Below, in pieces: positions 6,441 through 12,693 of a DNA stretch of 14,699 nt. Origin of the DNA: UBA4615 sp044371545 (lineage in GTDB: Bacteria; Pseudomonadota; Gammaproteobacteria; Burkholderiales; Burkholderiaceae_E). The DNA lies in contig JBILTM010000131.1 in the NCBI GenBank assembly GCA_044371545.1, positions 1 to 14,699 of the forward strand, in the 5' to 3' direction. A program made the position numbers and the translations under genes. Position 1 is the stretch's first letter. Every line of letters begins with the position of its first letter. The notes under the pieces are model-generated. The model searched no databases and was not told where the DNA came from. It saw only the letters and a list, made by a program, of their open reading frames with translations.

Positions 6441-7124
6441 TCAGGCGGTCGGCTTCACCCAGGTGAAGACGCGCATCGGCGGCACGTTCCACAGCTCCCA
6501 CTCGAACTTCGGCGTACCCAGGTGGGGGCTGGTGAAGTCGGCCACGCGCGGGCGCACCTGGTAGGCGACGAACACGCCGCCCGGGCGCAGCACCTGCGCG
6601 ACCTGGGCCGCGATCCGCTCGCCGACGTCCTGCGGCATCGTCGAGAACGGGATGCCCGAGACGATCGCGTCGGGCGCGGACAGCCGGCGCGCGGCGAGCA
6701 TCTCGCCGATCCGCTCGGCGCTGCCGCACTCCACGTGCAGCCGCCGGTCGCGGAGCTGGTCGCCGAGGCGGCCCGCGAAGACCGGGTCGAGCTCGATCGC
6801 CAGCAGTCGCGACTGCGGCGACATCGCGTCGAGGAAGGCGCGGGTCGTGCCACCGGTGCCGGGACCGAGCTCGACGACCGTGCGGGCCTCGGCGATCCGT
6901 GCGTTGCGCACCAGGCGGCGCTCGAGGCGGTGCGAACTCGGCACGACCGAGCCGACCCCCGCGGGGTCACGGACGAAGCCGAGCAGGAACGCGAGCCGGT
7001 CGCCGAGCCCGGACGGGCCGGTGGGCGTGGCGTCGCGCCGCGCGGCCAGGCCGTCGAGGTCGTCGTCGATCGGGCGCGCGGCAGCGCTGGCGTGCGGCCG
7101 GTCCGGCTTGCGGGCGTCGGGCAT
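6441..7124 (-). CDS. Class I SAM-dependent methyltransferase, PmtA-like
   Basis: A 227-residue protein. Residues 1-40 are a charged, probably disordered leader. Then comes L-A-F-L-L-G-F-V-R-D-P-A-G-V-G-S-V-V-P-S-S (44-64), typical of phospholipid N-methyltransferase (PmtA) relatives, followed by SAM motif I V-V-E-L-G-P-G-T-G-G (83-92), acidic residue Glu111 in A-I-E-L-D-P, and S-G-I-P-F (156-160) in the position of motif IV. Rhizobial PmtA methylates phosphatidylethanolamine toward phosphatidylcholine at the membrane; this protein may do the same or act on another lipid or small molecule. ATG 7124 has GGGGGA six bases upstream. It is transcribed away from the acyl-CoA dehydrogenase end, has its own -10-like element, and converges on the GH84 gene with an 18-base gap. 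Confidence 0.8.
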   Translation of the reverse strand: MPDARKPDRPHASAAARPIDDDLDGLAARRDATPTGPSGLGDRLAFLLGFVRDPAGVGSVVPSSHRLERRLVRNARIAEARTVVELGPGTGGTTRAFLDAMSPQSRLLAIELDPVFAGRLGDQLRDRRLHVECGSAERIGEMLAARRLSAPDAIVSGIPFSTMPQDVGERIAAQVAQVLRPGGVFVAYQVRPRVADFTSPHLGTPKFEWELWNVPPMRVFTWVKPTA

Positions 7125-7182
7125 GGAGGGTCCCCCGGGGGTGTCCGTGTGTGTAGGTGTCGTTCGTGCGTCGGGCTGGGCA

Positions 7183-7188
7183 AGGATA
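7183..7188 (-). promoter_or_regulatory. -10 element for the methyltransferase gene
   Basis: TATCCT on the minus strand, inside the 110-base gap after the acyl-CoA dehydrogenase gene. It predicts a transcript start near 7176 and a leader of about 52 bases. No clear -35 is present; readthrough from the upstream operon is also possible. Confidence 0.35.
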
Positions 7189-7234
7189 GCGCCCGTCGAC
7201 CGGGGCCTCGAAGGCGACCCCGGGCGACGGTCGG

Positions 7235-8956
7235 TCAACGGCCGAGCTCGACCTCCGGTTCGAGCTCGACCGCGGGCGCGTCGGGCGGCGCATCGAGGGG
7301 GTCGCGCGGCGCGAGCCGGTGGCGCAGCACGTCGTCGGCCAGCCGGGCGCGCAGCGGCAGGCCGGCGTGGCGGGCCTCCCAGCGCAGGCCGGCGAGCGTC
7401 GTCGCGTGGTACAGCGCCGACGCCGCCTGCCGGGCGAGCTCGGCGCGGTCGTCGCGGGCGGCGTCGGCCGCGAGCGCGAACGCGCGCTCGACGCAGCGCG
7501 CCTGCAGCCCGGCGAGCGCAGGGTCGCAGGGCGCCCCGTCGGCCAGCAGCGCGTCGACGTGCGCGCGCAACACCGGCAGCGCGTCGTCGCGCTTCGCGGC
7601 CCGCAGCACGTCGAGCGCGACGATGTTGCTCGTGCCCTCCCAGATCGAGCCGAGGTGCGCGTCGCGCAGCAGCCGCGCGTCGCTCCACTCCTCGATGTAG
7701 CCGCAACCGCCTCGGACTTCCATCGCGTCGCCGGTGACGACGCGCGCGTCGCGGCAGGCACGGAACTTGATCAGCGGCGTCATGATCCGGGCCAGCGTCG
7801 CCGCGCGGCCGCCCTCGCGGTCGGCGCGCGCGAGCGCGCCGGCGGTCTGGAACACCATCGTGCGCGCCTGCTCGGTGCGCAGCGCCATCTTCGCGAGTTG
7901 ACGGCGCATCAAGGGCATCTCGACGAGCGCTCGCCCGAACGCGACCCGGTTGCGCGCGACGTGCAGCGCCTCGGTCAGCGCGCGGCGCATCAGCCCGGCC
8001 GCGCGCACGCCGTTCGACAGGCGCGAGTTGTTGACCATGTCGGCCATCTGCTGGAAGCCGCGCCCGCGCTCGCCGACCCGCCACGCGGTCGCACCCTCGA
8101 GGCGGATCTCGCCGCTCGCCATCGAGCGCGTGCCGAGCTTGTCCTTCAGGCGCAGGATCCGGTAGGCGTTCGGCGTGCCGTCGGGCAGGCTGCGCGGCAG
8201 CAGGAACAGCGACACCCCCTTGAGTCCCGGGTGCGTGACCGCCGGCTCGCTGCGCGCGAGCACCATCGCGAAGCCCGCATCGGGGTTCGAGCAGAACCAC
8301 TTGTCGCCGGTCAGCGCGAACGTGCCGTCGGGGCGCTCGCGCGCGAGCGTCGCGGTGCCGGCGACGTCCGACCCCGCGCCCTGCTCGGTCATGAACATCG
8401 CGCCCTGGTGCAGCGCGTCGAAGTCGAGCGCGGTGACCAGGGGCAGCACCCGCTCCACCAGCGCCGGATCGCCGTAGCGGCGCAGCGTGCGCGCGAGCGA
8501 GTCGGTCATCGACACCGGACAGCACAGCCCGAACTCGGCCTGCACAAGCAGGTAGGTCAGCGCGTACTTGGCCGCGGGCGGCATCGGTTCGTGCCAGCCG
8601 AGCACGCCGCCGCGGTGCGACATCGCCGCGAGCCCGAGCTCGCAGAACGCGACGCGCTCGAGCTCGACGTAGGCCGGGTGCTTGACGACGCGCGACTCGT
8701 CGGCGCCGCGCCGCGTGCGCACCGACAGCGTCGGCGGGTGCTTGTCCGCGACCGACGCGAGCTCGTCGAGGCGCCCGCCTGCGAGCCCGCCCAGCCGGTC
8801 GAAGTGCGACGCGAGGTGCTCGAAGAGCTCGCGCGGCAGGTAGGTCGCGAACAGCGGCGCCGCCATCGGGTCGGCGCGGTAGAGGTTGATGCCGCGCGCA
8901 TCGGGGATGGCGTCGGCGCCGGCCGGCGCGACGCCCCCGGGTCGGGTCATGTCCAT
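7235..8956 (-). CDS. AidB-like acyl-CoA dehydrogenase
   Basis: A 573-residue FAD-dependent acyl-CoA dehydrogenase of the large AidB-like subgroup, expected to introduce a trans-2 double bond into an acyl-CoA and pass electrons to ETF. Seen: W-H-E-P-M-P-P (121-127), the FAD-binding M-T-E-Q-G-A-G-S-D-V (189-198), G-D-K-W-F-C-S-N (217-224), R-S-M-A-S-G-E-I (277-284), F-G-R-A-L (340-344), and G-G-C-G-Y-I-E-E-W (416-424) leading to S-I-W-E-G-T-S-N (437-444), where Glu440 is the likely catalytic base. A helical tail of about 100 residues follows and ends in an acidic stretch, unlike the basic DNA-contacting tail known for E. coli AidB, so a metabolic role is favoured. ATG 8956 has GGGAGG five bases upstream. 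It starts 16 bases after the Bug-type binding protein gene and is probably cotranscribed with it. Confidence 0.9.
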   Translation of the reverse strand: MDMTRPGGVAPAGADAIPDARGINLYRADPMAAPLFATYLPRELFEHLASHFDRLGGLAGGRLDELASVADKHPPTLSVRTRRGADESRVVKHPAYVELERVAFCELGLAAMSHRGGVLGWHEPMPPAAKYALTYLLVQAEFGLCCPVSMTDSLARTLRRYGDPALVERVLPLVTALDFDALHQGAMFMTEQGAGSDVAGTATLARERPDGTFALTGDKWFCSNPDAGFAMVLARSEPAVTHPGLKGVSLFLLPRSLPDGTPNAYRILRLKDKLGTRSMASGEIRLEGATAWRVGERGRGFQQMADMVNNSRLSNGVRAAGLMRRALTEALHVARNRVAFGRALVEMPLMRRQLAKMALRTEQARTMVFQTAGALARADREGGRAATLARIMTPLIKFRACRDARVVTGDAMEVRGGCGYIEEWSDARLLRDAHLGSIWEGTSNIVALDVLRAAKRDDALPVLRAHVDALLADGAPCDPALAGLQARCVERAFALAADAARDDRAELARQAASALYHATTLAGLRWEARHAGLPLRARLADDVLRHRLAPRDPLDAPPDAPAVELEPEVELGR

Positions 8957-8972
8957 CGGGGCCTCCCCGCGT

Positions 8973-9962
8973 TCAGTCGACCTTCGCGCCGGACGCGCGG
9001 ACGATCGGGCCCCAGCGGTCGCGGTCGTCGCGGATCACCTTCGCGAAGTCCTCGGGCGTGCTGGTCCAGGGCTCGAAGCCGTTGGCCGACATCCGCTGGC
9101 GCATCTCGGGCGAGCGCATCGCGGTGATCAGCGCCTCGTTGAGCTTCTGCACCACCGGCTTCGGGATGCCGGCCGGCCCGACGATGCCGAACCACAGGTC
9201 GCTGCCGGCCTCGGCGAAGCCCTTGATGCCGGCCTCGGCCATCGTCGGCACGGTCGGCGCGAACGGCGAGCGGCGCTCGCTGGTCACCGCGATCGCCTTC
9301 ACGCGCCCGGCCTGCGCCGAGGGCATCGCGGTGATCAGGATGTCGAACATGAAGGTGATGTTGCCGGCGATCACGTCGGCGAGCGCGGGCGCGCTGCCGC
9401 GGTAGGGCACGTGCTGCATCGGTGCGCCGGTCACCATCTTCAGCACCTCGCCCGACAGGTGGTTCGACGAGCCGTTGCCGGCCGAGCCGAAGGTCACCTT
9501 GTCGGGGTTCGCCTTCGCCCAGGCGACGAGGTCGCCGACCGAGTCGATCGGCAGCTTCGGGTTCACGACGAGCACGTTCACGTAGCGGACCGCGAGCGTG
9601 AGCGGCGTGAAGTCCTTCGAGGTGTCGTGCGGCAGGCGCGGGCCGTAGAGGTGCGGGTTGATCGCGTGCGTGCCGGTCGTGGCGAGCCCGATCGTGTAGC
9701 CGTCGGGCGCCGAGCGCGCGACCCGCTCCATGCCGATCGAGGCGCCCGCGCCGGGCACGTTCTCGACGATCACGGGCACGCCGAGCACCTCGGAGAGCTT
9801 CTGCGCGGCGCCGCGCGAGAAGCCGTCGGTGGGGCCGCCTGGCGGGAACGGCACGATCCAGCGGATCGGCTTGCTCGGGAACGCCTGGGCCTGCGCGACC
9901 ACGGGGGCGACGGCGAGCGTCGCACCCAGGACGGCGGCCAGCATGCGGGCGATGCGGCGCAC
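8973..9962 (-). CDS. Bug-family tripartite tricarboxylate transporter binding protein
   Basis: A 329-residue periplasmic solute-binding protein of the Bug (TctC) family. Residues 1-27 form a signal peptide ending A-Q-A-Q-A. The mature part starts F-P-S-K-P-I-R-W-I-V-P-F-P-P-G-G-P-T-D (28-46) and continues with V-E-N-V-P-G-A-G-A-S-I-G (66-77) and D-G-Y-T-I-G, all standard Bug motifs. Bug proteins bind small carboxylates or amides with high affinity for TctAB membrane partners or for signalling; no tctA or tctB is in this window, so it is an orphan here. The start is GTG at 9962 with GGAGGAG six bases upstream; ATG 9944 is in frame but lacks a site. The downstream acyl-CoA dehydrogenase gene lies 16 bases away, suggesting that the ligand is an acid degraded through its CoA ester. 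Confidence 0.93.
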   Translation of the reverse strand: MRRIARMLAAVLGATLAVAPVVAQAQAFPSKPIRWIVPFPPGGPTDGFSRGAAQKLSEVLGVPVIVENVPGAGASIGMERVARSAPDGYTIGLATTGTHAINPHLYGPRLPHDTSKDFTPLTLAVRYVNVLVVNPKLPIDSVGDLVAWAKANPDKVTFGSAGNGSSNHLSGEVLKMVTGAPMQHVPYRGSAPALADVIAGNITFMFDILITAMPSAQAGRVKAIAVTSERRSPFAPTVPTMAEAGIKGFAEAGSDLWFGIVGPAGIPKPVVQKLNEALITAMRSPEMRQRMSANGFEPWTSTPEDFAKVIRDDRDRWGPIVRASGAKVD

Positions 9963-9989
9963 GGGGGTCTCCTCCGGGGGATGCGGCGC

Positions 9990-9995
9990 AGGGTA
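9990..9995 (-). promoter_or_regulatory. -10 element for the Bug and acyl-CoA dehydrogenase operon
   Basis: TACCCT preceded by TGC on the minus strand forms an extended -10-like sequence. Transcription start is predicted near 9983, 21 bases before the GTG at 9962. An 11-bp dyad, CGCAC-C-GTGCG (9999-10009), lies immediately upstream and could be an operator. Confidence 0.4.
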
Positions 9996-10082
9996 GCACG
10001 CACCGTGCGGCCGCCGCTCGAGCGCCAGATCGTCGACCCGATCGTGCGCGTCGCGCGCGCGTCGCCGGCTGAACGTCGCGGC

Positions 10083-10967
10083 TCACTCGAACGGCAGCTC
10101 GTCCCACCACGGGAAGAAATCGGGCAGGTCGGCGGAGACGCGATCGGGGAAGCGCGGCGGGCGCTTCTCGAGGAACGCGCCGACGCCCTCGCGCACGTCG
10201 GCCGAGCGGCCGCGCGCCTGGATCGCGCGGCTGTCGACGCGGTGCGCGCGCATCGGGTCGTCGGCCCCCGCCATGCGCCACAGCATCTGCCGCGCGAGCG
10301 CAACCGACACCGGCGCGGCGTTGTCCGCGATCTCGCGGGCGAGCGCGCGCGCGGCCGGCAACAGGTCCTCGGGCGCGTGCAGCGATCTGACAAGCCGCTC
10401 GCGGTGCGCCTCCTGGGCGTCGAACACCCGGCCGGTGTAGCACCACTCGAGCGCGGTCTGGATGCCGACCACGCGCGGCAGGAACCAGGTCGACGCGGCC
10501 TCCGGCGTGATGCCCCGGCGCGAGAACACGAAGCCGAAGCGCGCGGCGGTCGATGCGAGGCGGATGTCCATCGGCAGCTGCATCGTGACCCCGACGCCGA
10601 CCGCCGCACCGTTGATCGCGCCGATCACCGGCTTCAGGCTGCGGAAGATCCGCAGCGTCACCATCCCGCCGCCGTCGCGGTAGACGTCGCCGACGCGGAC
10701 CGACTCGCGCGCGGCGTCGCGGCGCTCGGCGTAGTCGAAGGTCTGGCCGCCGGCCGACAGGTCGGCGCCGGCGCAGAACGCCTTGCCCGCGCCGGTGACG
10801 ATCACCGCGCGGACCGCGTCGTCGGCGTCGGTGGCGTCGAAGGCGGCGATCAGCTCGTCGCGCATCCGTGTGGTGAACGCGTTCATCCGCTCGGGGCGGT
10901 TCAGCGTGATCGTCGCGACGCCGTCCTCGACGGCGTACAGCAGGGTCTCGAAGCTCGGGGTCGACAT
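10083..10967 (-). CDS. Crotonase-fold enoyl-CoA hydratase/isomerase family protein
   Basis: A 294-residue cytoplasmic protein of the crotonase superfamily, acting on a CoA thioester. The oxyanion-hole segments are intact: G-K-A-F-C-A-G-A-D-L (61-70) and N-G-A-A-V-G-V-G (119-126). The two glutamates of classical enoyl-CoA hydratase are absent by my hand alignment: Thr128 and Phe148 occupy those places. Instead Glu156 lies in I-T-P-E-A-A-S-T-W-F-L-P (153-164), the placement seen in ECI2-type enoyl-CoA isomerases (S-P-E-G-C-S-S). It may therefore isomerise or otherwise process an unusual enoyl-CoA rather than hydrate it. The C-terminus is long and ends W-W-D-E-L-P-F-E. ATG 10967 has AAGGAG seven bases upstream. 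It is divergent from the small membrane protein gene, and 120 bases separate its end from the Bug gene on the same strand. Confidence 0.9.
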   Translation of the reverse strand: MSTPSFETLLYAVEDGVATITLNRPERMNAFTTRMRDELIAAFDATDADDAVRAVIVTGAGKAFCAGADLSAGGQTFDYAERRDAARESVRVGDVYRDGGGMVTLRIFRSLKPVIGAINGAAVGVGVTMQLPMDIRLASTAARFGFVFSRRGITPEAASTWFLPRVVGIQTALEWCYTGRVFDAQEAHRERLVRSLHAPEDLLPAARALAREIADNAAPVSVALARQMLWRMAGADDPMRAHRVDSRAIQARGRSADVREGVGAFLEKRPPRFPDRVSADLPDFFPWWDELPFE

Positions 10968-11005
10968 CGGTGGGCTCCTTCGGCGCGGCGCGCGCCCGGC
11001 CGTCG

Positions 11006-11011
11006 ATTATC
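11006..11011 (-). promoter_or_regulatory. -10 element for the crotonase gene
   Basis: GATAAT on the minus strand (5 of 6 to TATAAT). It predicts a start near 10999 and a 32-base leader containing AAGGAG. The element sits between CGTCG (11001-11005) and CGACG (11013-11017), a short dyad that might bind a regulator but could be chance. Confidence 0.45.
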
Positions 11012-11045
11012 GCGACGCGGACGCCCCGCGCGTGCCGGAATCGAC

Positions 11046-11051
11046 GACAAT
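11046..11051 (+). promoter_or_regulatory. -10 element for the small membrane protein gene
   Basis: GACAAT on the plus strand, 40 bases from the divergent crotonase -10. It predicts a start near 11058 and a 46-base leader. No -35 is recognised. Confidence 0.35.
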
Positions 11052-11103
11052 CGGCCGCAGACGGCCGCGCTCGCGGCCGCGACGACCCCCGCAGGAGACC
11101 CGG

Positions 11104-11508
11104 ATGCCTGCCGCCCTGACCGCCGGCGTCCTCTACTTCGCGATCGTGTTCGCGGTGGGCTTCGCGCTCGGCACGCTGCGCGTGACCACGCTCGCGCCGC
11201 GCCTCGGCGAGCTCGCCGCGGTCGCGGTGGAGGTGCCGGCGATGCTGGTCGCCTCCTGGCTCGCGAGCGCGTGGCTGGTGCGCGGCTTGCGCGTGCCGCG
11301 GACCAGCATCGCGCGGCTCGCGATGGGCGGCCTCGCGTTCGCGGTGCTGATCGCCGCCGAGTGGGCGCTCGGCCTCGTGCTGTTCGGCCGCACCGCCGTC
11401 GAGCAGATCGCCGCGTGGACGACCCCGCCGGGCCTCCTCGGGCTCGCCGCGCAGCTCGCCTTCGGCCTCGTTCCGTTCGTGCAGGCACAGCTCGTCCTGA
11501 GGCGCTGA
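11104..11508 (+). CDS. Small four-helix integral membrane protein, unknown function
   Basis: A 134-residue protein consisting almost entirely of membrane segments, at about residues 7-24, 36-59, 71-94 and 108-127. Short loops carry the charges (T-L-R-V-T-T-L-A-P-R-L-G-E near 24-36 and R-G-L-R-V-P-R-T-S near 60-68); the Arg-rich loop between helices 2 and 3 suggests that loop is cytoplasmic. I recognise no named family, although similar short membrane proteins occur in proteobacteria. ATG 11104 follows AGGAGA by five bases, a strong site. It is divergent from the crotonase gene and lies 42 bases before the acyl-CoA dehydrogenase pair in the same direction. Since that pair has its own -10 element, functional linkage is only a possibility. 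Confidence 0.8.
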   Translation: MPAALTAGVLYFAIVFAVGFALGTLRVTTLAPRLGELAAVAVEVPAMLVASWLASAWLVRGLRVPRTSIARLAMGGLAFAVLIAAEWALGLVLFGRTAVEQIAAWTTPPGLLGLAAQLAFGLVPFVQAQLVLRR

Positions 11509-11517
11509 GGGCGCGGG

Positions 11518-11523
11518 TATCAT
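11518..11523 (+). promoter_or_regulatory. -10 element for the acyl-CoA dehydrogenase pair
   Basis: TATCAT (5 of 6 to TATAAT) in the 42-base gap before ATG 11551. Transcription start is predicted near 11530 with a 21-base leader. No matching -35 is visible; part of the upstream window is the end of the preceding gene. Confidence 0.45.
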
Positions 11524-11550
11524 CGTCCGGGCACCGACCGCGAGACGACG

Positions 11551-12693
11551 ATGAGCCTGCAGCGCAGCACCGAGCAGACCCTGCTCCACGACGCCGCGAC
11601 CCGCTGGGTCGCCGAGGCCGAGGGCCTCGACCCCGCCGCGCGGCGGCGCGCGATCGCCGGCTTCGGCTGGCTCGCGGTCCTCGTGCCGCAGGCCGACGGC
11701 GGCCTCGGCCAGGGGCTCGCCGACGCGTGCGCGCTCGCCGAGGCGCTGGGCGCGGCGGCGGCGGCGGACCCGTGGCTGCCGGTCGCGGTGCAGGCCGCGG
11801 GCCTGCTCGCCGCCTGCACCGACCCCGCGCGCCGCGCGCGCTGGCTGCCGGCGCTCGCCGACGGCGCCGCACACCTGATCCCGGCGACCCTCGAGCGTGG
11901 CGGCCGAGACCGCCCCCGCGACGACGTCGTGCGCGCGGTCCGCGACGCCGGCAGCTGGCGCCTGGACGGCGTGGTGCGCGCGCTGCCCGCCGGTGGGGAC
12001 GCCGACGCGTGGCTGGTCGGCGCGCTCGGCGTCGACGGCGCCGCGCACTTCGTCGTGCCGCGCGGCACCGCCGGCGCTCGCGCGACCGCGCTCGACTCGG
12101 TCGACGGCGGGCGGGCCTGCCGGCTCGAGCTCGCCGGCGCGCGCCTGCCCGACGACGCGTGGCTGCCCGGCGTCGACGAGGCCGTGTCGGCCCGCGTCGA
12201 CGATCGGGCGCTCGTCGTCGCCTGCGCCGAGTCGGTCGGCTCGATCGACGCGCTGCTGCGCGAGACGGTCGCCTACCTGCGCACCCGCGTGCAGTTCGGC
12301 CGGCCGCTCGCGGTCAACCAGGCGCTGCGCCATCGGGTCGCCGACCTCGCGATCGCGGCCGAGGAGGCGCGCTCCACGGCGCTCGCCGCGGTGCTCGCGC
12401 TCGACGACGCGGCGCGCTCCGGCGACGACCGGGCGCACGCCCGCGTCGCGGCCGGCGTCCGCGCGAAGGTCGGCGCGGTCGCGCGGCGCGTTGCCGAGGA
12501 GGCGATCCAGCTGCACGGCGGCATGGGCGTCACCGACGAGCTGCGCGTCTCGCGGCACCTGAAGCGCCAGCTCGCGCTCGACGCGATGCTCGGCCCCGCG
12601 GAGTGGCACCTGCGCCGCCACGCGACGCTGCGCGCCGCCGAGCGCGCGGCCGCCGCGCACCCGTCCCGTCCGACTGCGGAGGCCGCCCGATGA
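11551..12693 (+). CDS. Acyl-CoA dehydrogenase family protein, probable non-catalytic subunit
   Basis: A 380-residue member of the acyl-CoA dehydrogenase fold, similar in layout to the FadE28-type subunit of mycobacterial heterotetrameric enzymes. The N-terminal helical domain (V-P-Q-A-D-G-G-L-G, about 45-53) and the C-terminal domain are present, including R-V-Q-F-G-R-P-L (246-253) and the FAD-contacting L-H-G-G-M-G-V-T-D-E (321-330). The usual T-E-P-G-S-G-S-D FAD motif of the middle domain is missing. By hand alignment neither of the two known catalytic Glu positions carries Glu (Ala220 at the isovaleryl-CoA dehydrogenase site, Asp in L-A-L-D at the medium-chain site). It likely supplies half of a shared FAD site to the next gene's product. 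ATG 11551 has only a weak GCGAGA site. Its stop overlaps the next start (ATGA). Confidence 0.85.
   Translation: MSLQRSTEQTLLHDAATRWVAEAEGLDPAARRRAIAGFGWLAVLVPQADGGLGQGLADACALAEALGAAAAADPWLPVAVQAAGLLAACTDPARRARWLPALADGAAHLIPATLERGGRDRPRDDVVRAVRDAGSWRLDGVVRALPAGGDADAWLVGALGVDGAAHFVVPRGTAGARATALDSVDGGRACRLELAGARLPDDAWLPGVDEAVSARVDDRALVVACAESVGSIDALLRETVAYLRTRVQFGRPLAVNQALRHRVADLAIAAEEARSTALAAVLALDDAARSGDDRAHARVAAGVRAKVGAVARRVAEEAIQLHGGMGVTDELRVSRHLKRQLALDAMLGPAEWHLRRHATLRAAERAAAAHPSRPTAEAAR

Noticed and set aside
2000..6466. Very long open frames across the window, such as 2000-6466 (plus), 2151-6347 (minus) and 8947-12660 (minus)
   Set aside because: They run antisense or out of frame to genes with clear family motifs, are dominated by Arg, Ala and Gly, and show no domain. 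Scarcity of stop codons in GC-rich DNA explains them.
7132..7141. CCCCCGGGGG palindrome overlapping the methyltransferase ribosome binding site
   Set aside because: A gapless palindrome can form only a very short stem, so a translational switch is not supported.
7141..7160. GT-rich tract before the methyltransferase gene
   Set aside because: Irregular and short; no repeat unit or known element is evident.
7202..7221. Small GCCT-TCG-AGGC hairpin after the AidB-like gene considered as a terminator
   Set aside because: Only a 4-bp stem with mismatched flanks and no T-tract.
7235..8956. Naming the large acyl-CoA dehydrogenase as the DNA alkylation response protein AidB
   Set aside because: It shares the subgroup motifs, but the C-terminal tail is acidic and the gene sits with a solute-binding protein, so a DNA repair role is not supported.
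8886..12689. In-frame extension upstream of the catalytic acyl-CoA dehydrogenase subunit giving a protein of over 1600 residues
   Set aside because: The extension covers other genes on both strands and has no recognisable domain. ATG 12690 has a good ribosome binding site and matches family length.
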